NCBI GenBank assembly: GCA_001579985.1
Contig: LRSR01014011.1
Coordinates: 1-56,374 of the forward strand
Reading direction: 5' to 3'
From: Hypsibius dujardini
Taxonomy: Eukaryota > Tardigrada > Eutardigrada > Parachela > Hypsibiidae
DNA: 56,374 nt
Shown here piece after piece: positions 33,932 through 47,043 of the stretch (its first letter is position 1; each line of letters opens with the position of its first letter). The notes beneath the pieces were generated by a model. It was not told the origin of the DNA. It ran no database searches and saw nothing but the letters and a program-made list of their open reading frames with translations. The translations under genes and the position numbers were made by a program.

Positions 33932-33962
33932 AGAATTGGCCACTTTTCCGCGGGAAGTGGAA
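33932..33962. promoter_or_regulatory. 31-bp head-to-head spacer between BTB gene and RAB5IF start codons
   Basis: The BTB start ATG (33931, minus) and the RAB5IF start ATG (33963, plus) are 31 bp apart. Unless the true starts are elsewhere, promoters and 5' UTRs must overlap the opposite gene. The BTB frame stays open up to 34015 on the minus strand, so a longer antisense-overlapping exon cannot be excluded. Confidence 0.45.
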
Positions 33963-35727
33963 ATGGCTTCGGACGACGCTGAAAAGATTCGAGTGAAAAG
34001 AGAAATGGAAGACAACGAAAGCGAGAATCAATCAGGTGTGTCATTTGAGATGTTCCCTGTCATCACACAATCCGAATTAACCGCTAATGGCACAGGAAGC
34101 ATGCTCAATTAAAAATGCTTGATATCAATTGGTCTCTTGGAGTTGATTGAGAAAACTGCCTGATCATTCGCAACGACCACCAGATCAGTGGGGCTACGTT
34201 ATGCTTGATTGTTTTGGTTTTCAAAAAAAAGAACCACAAGCCCGCATAAAATAAATCAACTTTTCCAGAGTCCCTGATGAAATTTCCAATTCTCTTCGCC
34301 ATCGCTTATCCATTCAAACCTCGATTTTGTCTCCTGTCATCAAAGGAAGCGGAAAACCACCGGGCATGGAGACGCCTCGGAGGAAAAAAGAGGAGGACAT
34401 CGTGGAGATTCCCGTGTGGAAACGTGCCTTCCAACGATCAGCTGTTTGGCCGGATAAAGTGAGTTTTCCCGATATTTTTTATTTACCGTAGAAAAACCCG
34501 TTCAATTTCATGTTGAATTGCAGGATGAATTTCTGGATGTGATTTACTGGATGCAGCAGGCTTTGGCGCTGATTGTCGGCCTCCTCTGTGGAGTACTCCC
34601 CTTAAAAGGCTTCCTCGGCTTCGCCGCGTAAGTGCTGGATTGAACCAACCGAACCGCGTGATAATTTTGAATTGTATTTTTGAAATGATTGAGGATTTGA
34701 AATACGTTGACCGGTGACAGGAGCTGCAGAACAAATGTTTGAAATTCTGGTAAACATTAATGACAATCGATCAATCAAATGCCTGCCACAATGTGGGTTC
34801 CCCCTCTACACCAAACATAACAATCAAGCGGAGCAGGTATTTAATGAATGGCAGGAAATCGTTAGAGTTTGCTGTTGATTGTCTGATGAGATGTGCTTTG
34901 CGTTTTCTTCTACTAAATTTTGAGTTGTGGTACTAGACCATTGTGTGTGACTTACAGGTATGGAGCGACATCATGTCTGGCGGTTTTTTGGTACTCTACT
35001 AATTTCCAGGATGTGGACTTGGACGACACTTTTGGCGACAAGACGACGGTGTTAAAGGAAGGCTTTCCTTCGTCACTTGCAACATTTTTGGTAAGGAAGG
35101 AACGTTTATTTGCTTGGCTTTTTATTCTTTAGCTGGTGTATCCCTTTCTGCAGTTTCCGTGAGTAAGAAGTTGGCAGAAAGGCAATCTAGAATATTGTTT
35201 TCCTTTTCCGACCGACGCTAGCTCCGCATTATATTTATATTTAGAGGTGTTGAAATTATTTTAAATTCTAATTAAATTAGGTAAAAAGAGGCGGGAATTA
35301 GTTTAAATTCTGACTAAATTAGGTAAAAATAGGTTGTTTAATAGTTTTAATTAAATCATTTCTTAATTGAATTAAACTTATCCGTTGAATGTTCAGATTT
35401 GACTGAATCATTTAAATCGATGAGACTTGAGTTGAGGTTTGATTTAAAATATCGAACTATCTAATTTTCGGTTAAAATTAGCAGATTTCTAATATAAAAT
35501 TTAAAGATCTTCTTTGGCTGACGTGCTTGCTGATCTTCCAGTTTAAACACTATATTTAATTGTTATTTGAACAGAAATTTATTGCACTTGCTGAGCACGT
35601 TCATTGATTGACTGATTGAAACGAGTAGTCATCGGTGTGACCAGCCTTCCTGCAGCAGTAATGAAAATCTTGTCAAATTTTGCAGGTGACATGGATAATG
35701 GTTTACACCGCGCTCCATGCCTTTTAA
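33963..35727 (+). CDS. RAB5IF: RAB5IF / C20orf24 homologue (respirasome assembly and ER insertase partner)
   Basis: RAB5IF (RCAF1, OPTI) is a small membrane protein linked to respiratory supercomplex assembly and to the TMCO1 multipass translocon. Five exons join in frame: 33963-34035, 34346-34458, 34524-34627, 34958-35090 and 35686-35727. They give 465 bp, 154 aa plus stop, slightly longer than the human protein because of an acidic N-terminal extension. Diagnostic motifs: VWPDKDEFLDVIYW (human WEDKDEFLDVIYW), GVLPLKGFLGFA, and TVLKEGFPSSLATFLVTWIM followed by VYTALH at the C-terminus (human LTKEGFMTSFALFMVIWIIFYTAIH). Two to three hydrophobic segments lie in the second half. The last intron (35091-35685) is AT-rich and contains repeated AAATTAGGTAAAAA blocks near 35270-35330. 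Confidence 0.93.
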
Positions 35728-36263
35728 ATCAGCTGGAGTGGAGGGAAGGTGGCTCAAGACGTCCAAACATGGTTCCTCGTACACTACTCGTACCTACCTT
35801 TCCGCATTCCCCTCGCGAGCGTGCGCGCCCTTTCTGTTTACCAGTCAGTCATCTGCGTGATTAATCACGACCAGTACTGCCGTCGGGCACAACTTGATAA
35901 ACCAGTTTTTTCACTTAAACTTTTGATATGTACACTTTCAGTGATGCATCTTGGCGGAAGGTTTCGCATAACTTAACAACAACAAAATAAGAAGGAAAAT
36001 AAAAATATACAAGGGTGTCTGCTATTTCACATCTCTCTCTGACTGTACAGGCGGAAAAGTGACGGAACGTAAAAAGAGAGGGAGAGAAAAGCTGCAGCCA
36101 AACAAGAACAAGTAAATTTCCGATAGTTTAACGCTTCTTCGATCCTCAATGTGGGAACCTAGAGAATGATGGAGAGAGTGCGGTTCGCTGAACCAGCACT
36201 AAGCCATGCGAAAGACGTCACAACATGTGTGGAGGGAAGTGTCCATTGTCAGATGTGCGGAGT
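35728..36263. other. Convergent intergenic, RAB5IF 3' to RalGDS 3'
   Basis: No gene. AATAAA-type signals occur near 35997 on the plus strand. Confidence 0.55.
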
Positions 36264-36700
36264 TTAACTTCTCCGTAAACTCTTTATGGACCACTTCTCC
36301 AGCGTGTCTTTCGGGCTTCGGTGCTTGGAGACCGACCGTTGTTTCGGCTGGCTGCTGCTGACAGTATGGGAGGAGGGTGACTGGCAAAATTGCAGCGGCG
36401 ATGACTTCCGCCGGAGTGTGAACCGTAAATCCACCTCGGTGGAGTTGATGGCGTAGAATACTGTCGCGTCAAATGGAATGACGAACTCTGCGGACATTAA
36501 GAAGGGGGGGGGTATAAAGATAAGATATACCAGGTAATTCCGACCACACACGGAATTTGTCCGTGCGCTGACAGTGAAGCAATTTGAATAAAGAGATCCA
36601 AGCACTCGCCAGGCACTTGAGATACTTAGTGGACAGACATACAGGTACGCAGGCCGGCAGGCAGAAAACATAAACACAGGCAGACACACAGAAAGACAGA

Positions 36701-36741
<41 letters not shown>

Positions 36742-39700
36742 TGGACAGACAGATAGACAACCAGGCAGGCAGGCAGACAGGCAGACAGACAGGCAGAACC
36801 ATATAATAGGTTCTGATGGGGAATATTGGAGGAGTTCAGTATTAGGCATTAGAAATTCAGGCACACTAAGCTACCGAATTTTGGCAACATTTGGCAAACC
36901 GGAGAGCGCTGGAATTTTGTTCTAAATTTAACGAAAAATTACCTTTGTCTTGCGATAAGACTTGCACGAGGTCGTAACAATTTGGATCGTCGTACTGCTT
37001 TCCGTGCTTCTCCAAGGCCGCCTTTATCACAGTTTGGGTCTTTTCGTTATCATTCACCAGGATGCCCTTGTAAAGGTTCACTCCGCTGTAGAAGACACTG
37101 CTGCCACAGTTTCCGTCCAGACTGATCTTCAGAATGCAGAACGTGTCCGAGAGGTAGGGTGATTTGGTGGCTGCTGCTGATGATTCCGTGGCGCTGGTCG
37201 CTCGTCGGTAGTCGAGTGACTGACTGGAGGAAATGGAGTTCTTCCGGGTGACGGTGAGCAGGGGCGTGTAATTGAGCAGATTTTCCTGTGACACCATCCG
37301 TCGCAGGGTGTTGGTCAGGCCGTTCAGCAGTGCGTTACGCTTCCGGCCTTCACTTGAATCGGAGACTTCCGAAGTGGAACTGGTCAGAGGTGGCTCGATA
37401 ATGAATGAATTGTTAAAGCTGCAATAAAAATTAGGCAAGAATTAGTTCAGATCAGACAAATACATTTCGACGACACGGAGATAAACACAGAGAGAAGCAT
37501 CCGGAAAACAGACAGCGAGAGAGAGGTGAGTTGTAGACAGACAAGCATGCAAACAGGCAGACAGAAAGGCAGACAGACAGGCAGACACTCATACACACAG
37601 ACAGACAAGCACACAAAAAGATAGATAGACATGCATGGCAGCAGGTAGACTGATCGTCAGACATGAAGTCTAGTGGTTTTTTGTCTGCACTTGGTTGCAC
37701 TCTATTACTCTCACATAACGAGGTAATTGTTTCGTAACAAAAGTCATCTCGTTTCGGTACAGACAATCGGGGTCAAGCGTGCTATCAGCGCATATAGTGA
37801 GATGCGCATTGATCTACTACGTACTTACTACAGACAGACAGACAACAAACACCTCGAAAAACTCACCAGTCCTCACTATCGAGCACGCGCAGCGATTTGT
37901 AGAACCAGTAGCGGAAGTGGTCATGAGGCTCGATCAGATAGGTCGCCGCGGCGGACTGACACAGGCGTATCTGCGCGAGGATCTCGAACTCCTTGCGGCA
38001 CTTTTCAAAGTTTAACAGCCGCACCCCTGACTTGTTAGTCACTTCATTTGGGAGGGCAGTGTCCAGCATCACCAGATCCGTGAGGAATTTTCCGAGGTAG
38101 GGGATCATACCGTGCACAGTTCCCGGCTAAAATATACATAAAAAAATCTGCATGAAGAGCATTATAAAAAATATCAATCTTACAGAAAACTTGATATAGT
38201 GCAATATAGCACCGCACGATTAAAACATCAGCAATTCATTAGTTTGAACAATACTAAAATTAATAATAAATATTTAATAATGTGATGTCCAGAGAATTAA
38301 ACAGTATTGTGATTTATTCGAGATTTACGTAAGAAAACGGGCAAACAAGTCGGACAAAAAAATTTAATTACAGAAGGAAGTCTTCCGTGTAATGGCTTTG
38401 TGTTCTGCGAGAGAATTTGATTCTTTACATACAAACTACTACATAATCGCGGAATAGTGTGTTTACTTACGTTGTCACTGTGCGAGCGACGATGAGTTAT
38501 CCGTTTGGCATTCTTTAGTGCCGTTGGCTCCTTCGGAAAGCCGGCATAACTCCTCGATGACGGAGGCGTCGTCACGCCTGCCTGGAATTCGTTCCGCTTG
38601 GCTGACCAGTCCGTTTTAAATACCGCAGCGAGCTGCTGGAATTTCGCCATCTTATCCCTGCAAAATAAATCAATTCGTCATATAATTGGCCGAAAGAACG
38701 CGCAGAACAACATAGACAAACCTTTAGAGTGGGTCTGTGTGTCTGTCTGTGTGTCTGTGTGTCTGTGTGTCTGTGTGTCTGGGTGTCTGTGTCTGTGTCT
38801 GTATTTGTGTCTGTGTCTGTGACTGTGTCTGTGTCTGTGTCTGTGTCTGTGACTGTGTCTGTGTCTGTGTCTGTGTCTGTGTCTGTGTCTGTGTCTGTGT
38901 CTGTGTCTTTGTGTCTGTCTGTGTGTCTGTGTGTCTGTGTGTCTGCCTGACTGCTTTTCTGCCTGTCCGTTTATTACTATAAAACAGCCATCACTTTGTT
39001 TGGCCGTTTATTTTTGCTTACGCAGGCAGAGAACTCCAAAGTCGTTCCAGCCGAAACACCGGTTCTGCTTGCAGTGCGGAAATGACCGCATTCAAGGACG
39101 AGAAATTCTTCAGCACCAGCAAAAACTGCGCCACATCAATCCACTTGATCAAAAGCCGCAGCCGCAGCGATGAGCACATATTTAAGTTTCCCAGAAGGGT
39201 CGACTCGACCCTCGCGCAAACGGCGTTAAAGTGGCAAATCGTTCCCTGCACCGTGTCGGGGGTCTTCCGGCTGGCCCGTTCGCGTGCCAGACATTCGTGC
39301 GGTCGTAAACGCTTGAGGAGTACGGCGTCTAGTAGGGTGAGTTGTTCGGCGACGGCTTTATCGCTGTAGTTGAGCAGGTCTTCGGCGCACGAGAAATTGC
39401 TGGGAGGATCGTTAAATGGGGACGGCTCGGCTTGCATCCATTCGAGGACCTCCAAATGCGGAAGTCGTGATGACGAGTTCAAGGCCGCGATCCGCTGAAT
39501 GAGCTTGTGCCTGAAAGTCGGGAAAAATTAGAAGGGTGCAAACCTTGACAGCAGACAGCTAGACAGATGCGTAGACATACATAGGAAATGTACGTAGGTG
39601 ACTAAATACTCGGAAGAGACATATGATGAACTCAGCAGGATAAGGTAAGCGGCATAAGCATTTCCTTAAATTTATGGCTTATTCGTGGGGCCTAAGATGC

Positions 39701-41546
39701 AAGTTGCATGCGGATACGTTCATGGAACCCTGAAGGCGTAAGATTCAAATAGGAATCTCATCATAGAGCTGTTTCAGAAATAACAGACAGGCCACGCGAA
39801 CGTACTCAAAACAAAACAATTCCGGCAAGTAAATCGACGCCTAAACTTTCGCCCGCGAACCACGGCTTCTTAAAGTACACCATGTGTCTGCACATAATCC
39901 CGATTTTAAAATCTGTCACTCTGTCTGCCTGTCTGCCTGCCTAACTGACTGACTAACTGACTGTCTTCCTGACTGCCTGCCTGCCTGCCTATATGTCCGT
40001 CTGCTTACCTGCCTGCGTGTCTGTAAGTCTCTCTTCCCCCCTGCCTGTCTACTAGACTGCCCCTATTTCTCTATCCCCCAACAAGGATATACCGAAATCT
40101 GGAGTTTATAGCGTACCGAAAGTCGATATCCTGATGCTTTTCCGAGTATTCCATCATGAGCATGATACTATCGTCGAGTTCGACCAGCGAGCCAGACGTG
40201 AAATCCTCCGGGTAGCTGTCGAGAAGCGTATTCAATAGCTGCCTAAGTGGTCGCTGCCTCGGAGAATGTTCCTCCCGCGCCTCAACTAACTGCCGCAACA
40301 GTTGTTGCACCACATCCACCGGATTGGATATTTCCCGATAAGTATCCAAAAAGATGTTGACGTGCCCGGAGTCCAGCTCGTTGTCTGGCGTGATCAGACA
40401 GCGCAAAATCCGGTCCAAGGTCCCCGCTTTGAGGTTGCGCACTTTGACGGTCTGCCATTCCAGGTAGGACACACCTCCTCCCGGTACGGCTAATGTATTA
40501 CTGGCCGTGTCCTAAAAATAAAATTGCGTATAAATAGTAGACAAGCATATATATATATAATATTTGCATAGGCCGGTTGTGACTACTCGAGGTTTGTGGA
40601 CTAGGGCAAGGGCGTGCTTGTTAACACGGCGAGATAGTACGTTTTGTTTGGCTATATAAATTTGTTATTATTTTTGAAGGCTAGCCGCGAGAGACTTACG
40701 AAAGTGGAAAATGAGGCGGAGGATGCGAGAGCGTGCGACGACGCCATCGTACCGGGACTGCCGTAGCGAACGCGTTTGAGGAAGATACTGTAGACTGCGT
40801 CGTCATCCTCTTCGTCCATCCAGTATCGGCGGCTTGCAGTCTGAAACTGAGATTTATCTAAATTAGTTTATAATGTGTAATAGCAATTTGCAGGACAAAT
40901 GAAATACGCGGAAATGCGGAAATGAAATGTATCATTAATAAAAACTGAAACAATAAGTTACTGCCTACATATATGTACATACATTACAAACCTAAAATAA
41001 CACAAAGTTATGCCGAAATTGAATGTCTACAAATTTACCCTTAAATTTAAGTGACATTAAATTCTAGTATTAATAAGAGTGAAAACTTTTCTAGCGCTGT
41101 AACTAATTCTTTAATAAATTGTTGTAGGGAAAAATAATATATTTTATTTATTATACAATTATATTTTGATTTTTATTTTTTTATTATTATATTAATCAGT
41201 AATTTCAAGCAACCTTCACATGACTGTCACGTTGCGAGAGTTTTAATCACGTCAACATTCCGCCTGCACACATTTAATTCATCTCCCTCGGGGTGGGGTT
41301 CATTTATACGAAACGTGAGAAAAGCTTCACCTGACTAAAACGCACGCAGGCACGTCCAAAAAACAAAACAAACAGCACACGATTTATTATTATTGTCTAA
41401 ATACCTCCTCACATGCTGCTTACCTGTTCGGGCGAGCGGCGTGTTGCGCTTCCGTTCGCCGGTAATGGTGCCGGCACGGCCGGAGGAAGTAGCGACAGCG
41501 ACGACGAGGAGACCATTGTCGCGGACGACGTCGTCTGTGGCGTCAT
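36264..41546 (-). CDS. RALGDS: RalGDS-type Ral guanine nucleotide exchange factor
   Basis: RalGDS proteins bind Ras-GTP through a Ras-association domain and activate Ral by GDP/GTP exchange. Eight exons, 41546-41424, 40840-40700, 40511-40117, 39510-39022, 38657-38471, 38126-37867, 37418-36943 and 36487-36264, total 2295 bp, 764 aa plus stop; every phase closes. Domains in order: REM/RasGEF-N (about 95-220; VNIFLDTYREISNPVDVVQQ), CDC25/RasGEF (about 260-535; VAEQLTLLDAVLLKRL, WIDVAQFLLVLKNFSSLNAV, PYLGKFLTDLVMLDTALP, LLNFEKCRKEFEILAQI), a Ser-rich linker, and the RA domain (about 622-725; DTFCILKISLDG, YDLVQVLSQDKEFVIP, FYAINS). RIT.RRSHSD in the GEF resembles a phospho-linker and is unusual. 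ATG 41546 was chosen; the frame is open upstream to 41630. Introns carry CTGT/GACA and GTGTCT tracts. Which of RalGDS, RGL1 and RGL2 is closest cannot be told. Confidence 0.92.
36640..36800. repeat. GACA/GGCA tract, RalGDS intron 7
   Basis: A perfect GACA run lies at about 36703-36740 within degenerate units. Confidence 0.92.
37530..37640. repeat. GACA/GGCA tract, RalGDS intron 6
   Basis: Imperfect GACA units with CACACA interruptions. Confidence 0.88.
38729..38960. repeat. GTGTCT hexamer array, RalGDS intron 4
   Basis: About 230 bp of TGTGTC/TGTC units with GTGACTG interruptions at about 38819 and 38849, suggesting a local higher-order duplication of about 30 bp. Confidence 0.93.
39916..40060. 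repeat. CTGC/CTGA/CTGT tract, RalGDS intron 3
   Basis: Degenerate tetranucleotides ending about 55 bp before the exon 3 donor, near a CCCCC-rich patch. Confidence 0.85.
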
Positions 41547-44500
41547 GATACGATTTGTCAAGGGAGAAAAATTCAATCCGACATGGAATGAATTGATTAT
41601 ACGATAAAATGGCCGTCCTCCAACATACAAAAAGAAAGAGCGCGTGATAGAACGAATAAAAAAATATAATAACTCTCACCGAAAATGAGAGAGAGAAAAA
41701 ATCTCTTTATCGAATTCAAAGAGACATGCGAGAGAGTGAAAATAAACGCGACTAAAGAGAGAGTCGAGCGCGAGAGGTAATATAATAAAAAGAACTGTCG
41801 ATTAGTTTGTTGCCGCTCGATCGTCGTCGTCGTCGTCGCTGAGCTGAAGGAATGCGCCCGGAGCTTCGTATACAGAGAGATACGAAGATACAGAAAGATA
41901 CGAAGATACAGATACACACGTCTTAAATTCGGGCCACAAATTACACGTCGTCCGGTCGCGCGTATATACGTACGCTATATATATGTTCACTGCGGTGGTC
42001 GGTATCACATCAAACGATATTAAAAGTGCATATAAATAAATATATTTGTAGACAGTTGATGGAAAAAATATATATGATGTACGATCGGGCGATTAAGTGA
42101 CGAGAGCAGCTGCGAAGAATCGGAGAGCACATACACACAGATTGATCAAGCGAAAGCGAAATGACGCACAGTCATCAAATATATATAGTTTGCTCTTTTC
42201 CAATAATAACGATCCCTCAGCTGGAAAATAATTTTTTGCCGCGCATATTTGATATGGACGTTGTGATGAGAGGCCGAAGGAATTTTTCGCAGCTCAGTCA
42301 GTCCGTCCGTCCGTGATCTGTGGCAAAATTCCGGAATGTGACAAGAGCGTGAAGTTATCTACAACAGGCACATTTTTCCAAAATAGAAGCCTCGGCAAAA
42401 ATTCCGGAAGAAAAGAAGACGCCAACAATCACGGCAGAGGAGGAGAAGAAAGGAACGAGTAGTATCAAGTTCATATTTCGGTCGATATCTCCCTCACGAA
42501 CTTGACGGATTGATAAAGTCGAGGGGGGGAAGGTGGTACTAAAGGGTACTTCCAAGGCGTATATCACAGCATCAGGTATACATCTCCAGTACGCGTCTCT
42601 ATAAGTACTCAAAAACAAGGACCTAAATTAATGTCATTTTAGACAGATTGCGCGCGCCGGAAGGATAAGATTAAGTCCCAGCGAATTTTTGGATACTATT
42701 ATGTGGTTTCGTTTTGCTAATCAGTGAAGGTGAGGGGGCATGTTTGGGTATACCCACGGAGAGGTACCGGAGTTAATTTTGATGAGAGATAAAAAGAGTA
42801 ACGACGACTATCAACAACAACATACAACACACGAATAGTGGGAGAGCGAGACTAGACAGAATGAATGCAAAATCATGACAGCTTTCTCCCTCTGCAGAGT
42901 GTAAAGTGTAAATTGACGGTTTGTCACGCATACGGCACGCCTGCAGGCAGGCACACAACACCGGCGAACCACCTTTGTGCCCGGTCGGTACGTGGCATAC
43001 GAGTATGTGAGTGTGTGTGTGACTGTGTTTTGGTGGGTTCTCAGTGTGTCCGTGGAGAACTTGCGTAACAGCTTTCTGTAGTAATGAGAGAGAGAGAAAG
43101 AGAGAGAGACAACTCAGACAAGCGGGGAAAATTTGTGCCTACCGCAGCGTGTTTGGCTACACTTTGGTCAGCTCGTTTCACCTTTGAACGATAGAACTAC
43201 TCGACTGCTCATGCAGTACTACCAGGTACTAACTACAGTGGGGTACCCGCGGTGAGGGGTCTTCACGCATACACACGCACACACACGGGGAGCCACACCA
43301 CCGCGCACGGTGGGTACACACGACGAACATGACGCATTGTGTGCCGGAGAGACTTTCTTTTTTGTGCCGTGCGCCGGGTGCGAACTGAGTTTGTTTGAGT
43401 CAGACCAAGGCAGTCGTCAATTGGGGGGGGGGGTTTCATGGCGGTGATGACGCGGTCGGTGGTCGGTCGACCGCTGAATGCGAATCGGATTGCGGCGGTG
43501 TCCGGCGGGACTGGGCGGGACAGCTCTCGGTGGCGCGTTTGTTGTGCTGTGGCTCCATGCTGTCTAGAGATCGGATTCGAATGTGGAGCGATGAGGCAGT
43601 TCGAACGGCATGCAAGTTAGTCCGGAGGGCAGAGCACTGGTTTGAAAAGAAAATGCAGACAAGGACAGGCATGGATACTAGCAGGTAGGCGGGCGGGCGG
43701 GGAGAGGACAGGCAGTCAACAGGCAGGCAGGCACACAGGCACACAGGCAGGCAGTCAGGCTAGCCGATTGACGATCAAAGGTAGTCACTTTTGCAGACAC
43801 ACACCATATGCCTTCGCGTGAATAGTGGGTACGGGTCAAGGCCGATTAAAAAGCTAATATGTATCTGCCTTGATGACTCAGGGTCCACCATACCTACGTG
43901 GGTGTCTCCTTCTCCATCACTTGAAAAAATTAAGTCCTCTACCACTTGGCAGCTGCCTCGTAGCGTGAACACCATTTCTTAGCAGTGACTTTGATGCAGC
44001 GATGCCTCCTCTCCTCCGCTGAGCAACAACGCGACTAACCTCAGCTGTGAGACAACTACGCGAAAGCTGTGGGGAGCTGCTGACTCAGGTCGCAAACACT
44101 ACCGGGTACTCGGCCAGTCAAATAGACGGACAATTATGCAGAAATTGCATTCTTCACGCCTCTCGGAGCGAGCAAAGTTAACATACATTATTGAACACTC
44201 AATTCCTTCCTGCTGATTTACGTATGCATTTTTCATTGCAGCACCCTCGTGTGCGTGATGTTGGCGTACCAGACAAAATGACCCCATCCGTGGCTGATGT
44301 AAAACAACATCAAAATATACAAAGATAATGAAGGTTTGAACTGATTGAACTTGTGACAGACTTGTGCCTAGAGAGCTGACGGAGGGAGGCGGTCATCTCT
44401 CAATGAGGACCCGGAATTCGTCGCGGCCAGACATTGAGTGTACTTATCGGTACATTGTACTTTATCTGTCGTGACGGTACTCCGTCAGATGTGAATACAA

Positions 44501-44807
44501 CTGGGTACATCATATATGTATGTAAATGTCAGACAACAATGCGCACATTGTTTATAGCGGACGTGGTGCAGTAGTTTATATGGTAGTAGCCTCGTGACAT
44601 GTAAATCAGCAGACAGAAAGCGGTGACACCCTTTCGGAGATAGTCGTGCTCCACGATGCATAAAGGCAACAATAGCTCATTAAAATATGATCTGATGAGG
44701 CTCAATGAAGGTACAAATACACGTAGTTACCCAGCCGATGGACATGCAGGTTGAGTGGCAGGCAGGCAGACAGGCAGGCAGGCAGGTAGGCAGACAGACA
44801 GGCAGAC

Positions 44808-44846
<39 letters not shown>

Positions 44847-46900
44847 CAGATAGACAGACAGATAAACCGACAGACAGACAACAGGGCAGTCAAGCAAATA
44901 GACCTTTACAGAAAATTTGTCCCTTGAGAAATTCAAACGCGGAAACCGACCAGGCAGCTAGGCAATCTGTTTCGATCAAAACAAGCGCTAGGACATTCGG
45001 CAAAGCCACAGAATACATAGCTTGTAACGCCAGACATAAAGAAAGTACTTTCAGGTCTTCGGACACCGCCACCGAAAATTTATGTGATTCTGCAGCGCAA
45101 GCTCACTCCCTCACAGCTAGACACACATAATCATAACTCACTCTTAAAATGTCAACACGCTCGCGTTGTTGCGGTGTTGTTTTTTTGTGCGAACTAGATT
45201 ACAATGCGATCCACCAGTGAAGTGTCGAACGCGATAAATCTGCAATCCACGCCGTCACCGATCGGCGAGCGTACCCTCCAGTTGCAGCACACACACAAAA
45301 CAGAGCACAGATCAACGGTTTGATGAGTACTAGGCACCTGCAGACCGAGGGAGAAAGAGATGATCACTCAGACAGACCCTGTCGGAACGGTCGGGAACCC
45401 GCTCTAGAAACGCATTGTCTGTCTGTCTGTTTGTAGTATATACCAGCGTCTACCATGCATGGTCTCATTACCGCAGACAATAGGGTCAACTGTTACTCTT
45501 CACTTTCTCAGCGAAAGCGGTTTTACTATGCCACAACTTAGAGAACCCTCTCTAGTCTAGCCTAACTAGCGTACGTCGACTGTGTCTGTGTCTGTGTGTA
45601 CGTTTTTTTTCGCCGCGAAGACCCTCGACCCATCTCTTCACCTGTCGGTGCAAATCATTTTTCGTGTTTACCAAAGAGATGTGCGCGATCGATGATCTAA
45701 TCACACAGGCACACGTCACTTTTGTCGGACAAGCCGAAGCGTTTTTTTGGTTTGGGCAAACAACGGACTTCCGAAGATCTTGTTGACCGGTAGTGTGTCA
45801 TTATGCTTTCGATGGGTATTTAACCCACATTTTTCGCCGGCCGGCGAGAGAACGCGAGAAAGCGAGTGGCGCGAAGAAGCGCTGTGCCGGTGACCGCATA
45901 CCTGGGAAATATATATGGACGACGACGAGCGCGGAAATCGACTCAATCGATCAGTCACAACAAGCTGCTTAATTAAATAGATAATTATATAATTAATTTA
46001 ATTACTTCGACAAAGCAGCCTACGGCTACTCTGGAAGGAATCGCTTAAAGTATATATACTAATCCATATATATACCTCTTATACACTTTATAATCTATAA
46101 ATTTTGCACAAAAATAAATATGCAACAAATAAAAACATGCCGATCTGTTTTTTATATTATTCAGAAGTCTTCTAGTAAATCCAAAAAATTTACGTTCTGA
46201 AAAATATTGGCTGGGATAAAAAAAAATTGAAATTTCTGAAACAGCATTACTAAATCAGTGAATCAAGCCCAGGCCAACTGCAATAAGTGAAGCGGGAAGT
46301 ATTTTTCTTATTTTTTTCTGAAACCGCAGATGTGATTTCCACCTCGAAACACTAATGTGAAATCATGATATATAAACAGGTATTTTTGAGAGGAAAAACC
46401 ACGCCAATTGGGAGATCAAATCTCCGTTCTTGCCCAAGTTAAATGTAAATTGTACGCGTGTATATACACCCTGTATCAAATATGTTTGTATAAAATAAAT
46501 GTAAATGTATTACGTATATCCCGTTCATCGCGTACCCTCAATATACTATAACTAGATAAAATTAATTTCAGTATCAGATCTCGCTAAAATCGTTGGTTCA
46601 TCTAAGATCGTAGAATCTCGTCATCAGAATGCACTATAATGGTATAAATTAAAATCTCCCAAAAAGATCGTAGGTTTCCAATTCCAGCGACAGCAAAAGG
46701 GGCCCGCTGGCAGTTGTGGCTGTATTTTTGTAATACACTTCTTGTTAAATTACTGGGGTACTTTTGAACAAAGAGCCTATAAGCAAATGTCCAGCATGAT
46801 CGGGCTCTTAACGAGAACAGCGGTGCTATACTGCTGCGATTGGGCGTTATGCGACGACCTTCGATCTCGCAGAACCCTTGAAACCGTCGGTCATGTCGAA
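41547..46900. other. Long gene-poor region upstream of RalGDS
   Basis: I can support no coding gene in about 5.3 kb. It contains GAGA-rich stretches (41630-41780; 43085-43110), a GTCGTC run (41821-41838), a GGCA tract (43660-43760), a GGCA plus GATA tract (44755-44885), a short CTGT run (45415-45432) and AT-rich DNA from 45960. It probably holds RalGDS 5' UTR and regulatory sequence (inference). Confidence 0.5.
44755..44885. repeat. GGCA/GACA tract with embedded (GATA)n
   Basis: GGCA units, then about 9 GATA units at 44811-44846, then GACA units. Confidence 0.95.
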
Positions 46901-47043
46901 ACTAAAGTTCGGAATTCCTCGCAGATCCCTCAAAACATATACACACACAGGTAAGAAGGTGCGGATCCTGTGCTCTCAAAGAGAATGAGAAGCAGATGCT
47001 CTTTAGAAAGTCGGTAAAGCTTTACACAGTACACACCACTAAC

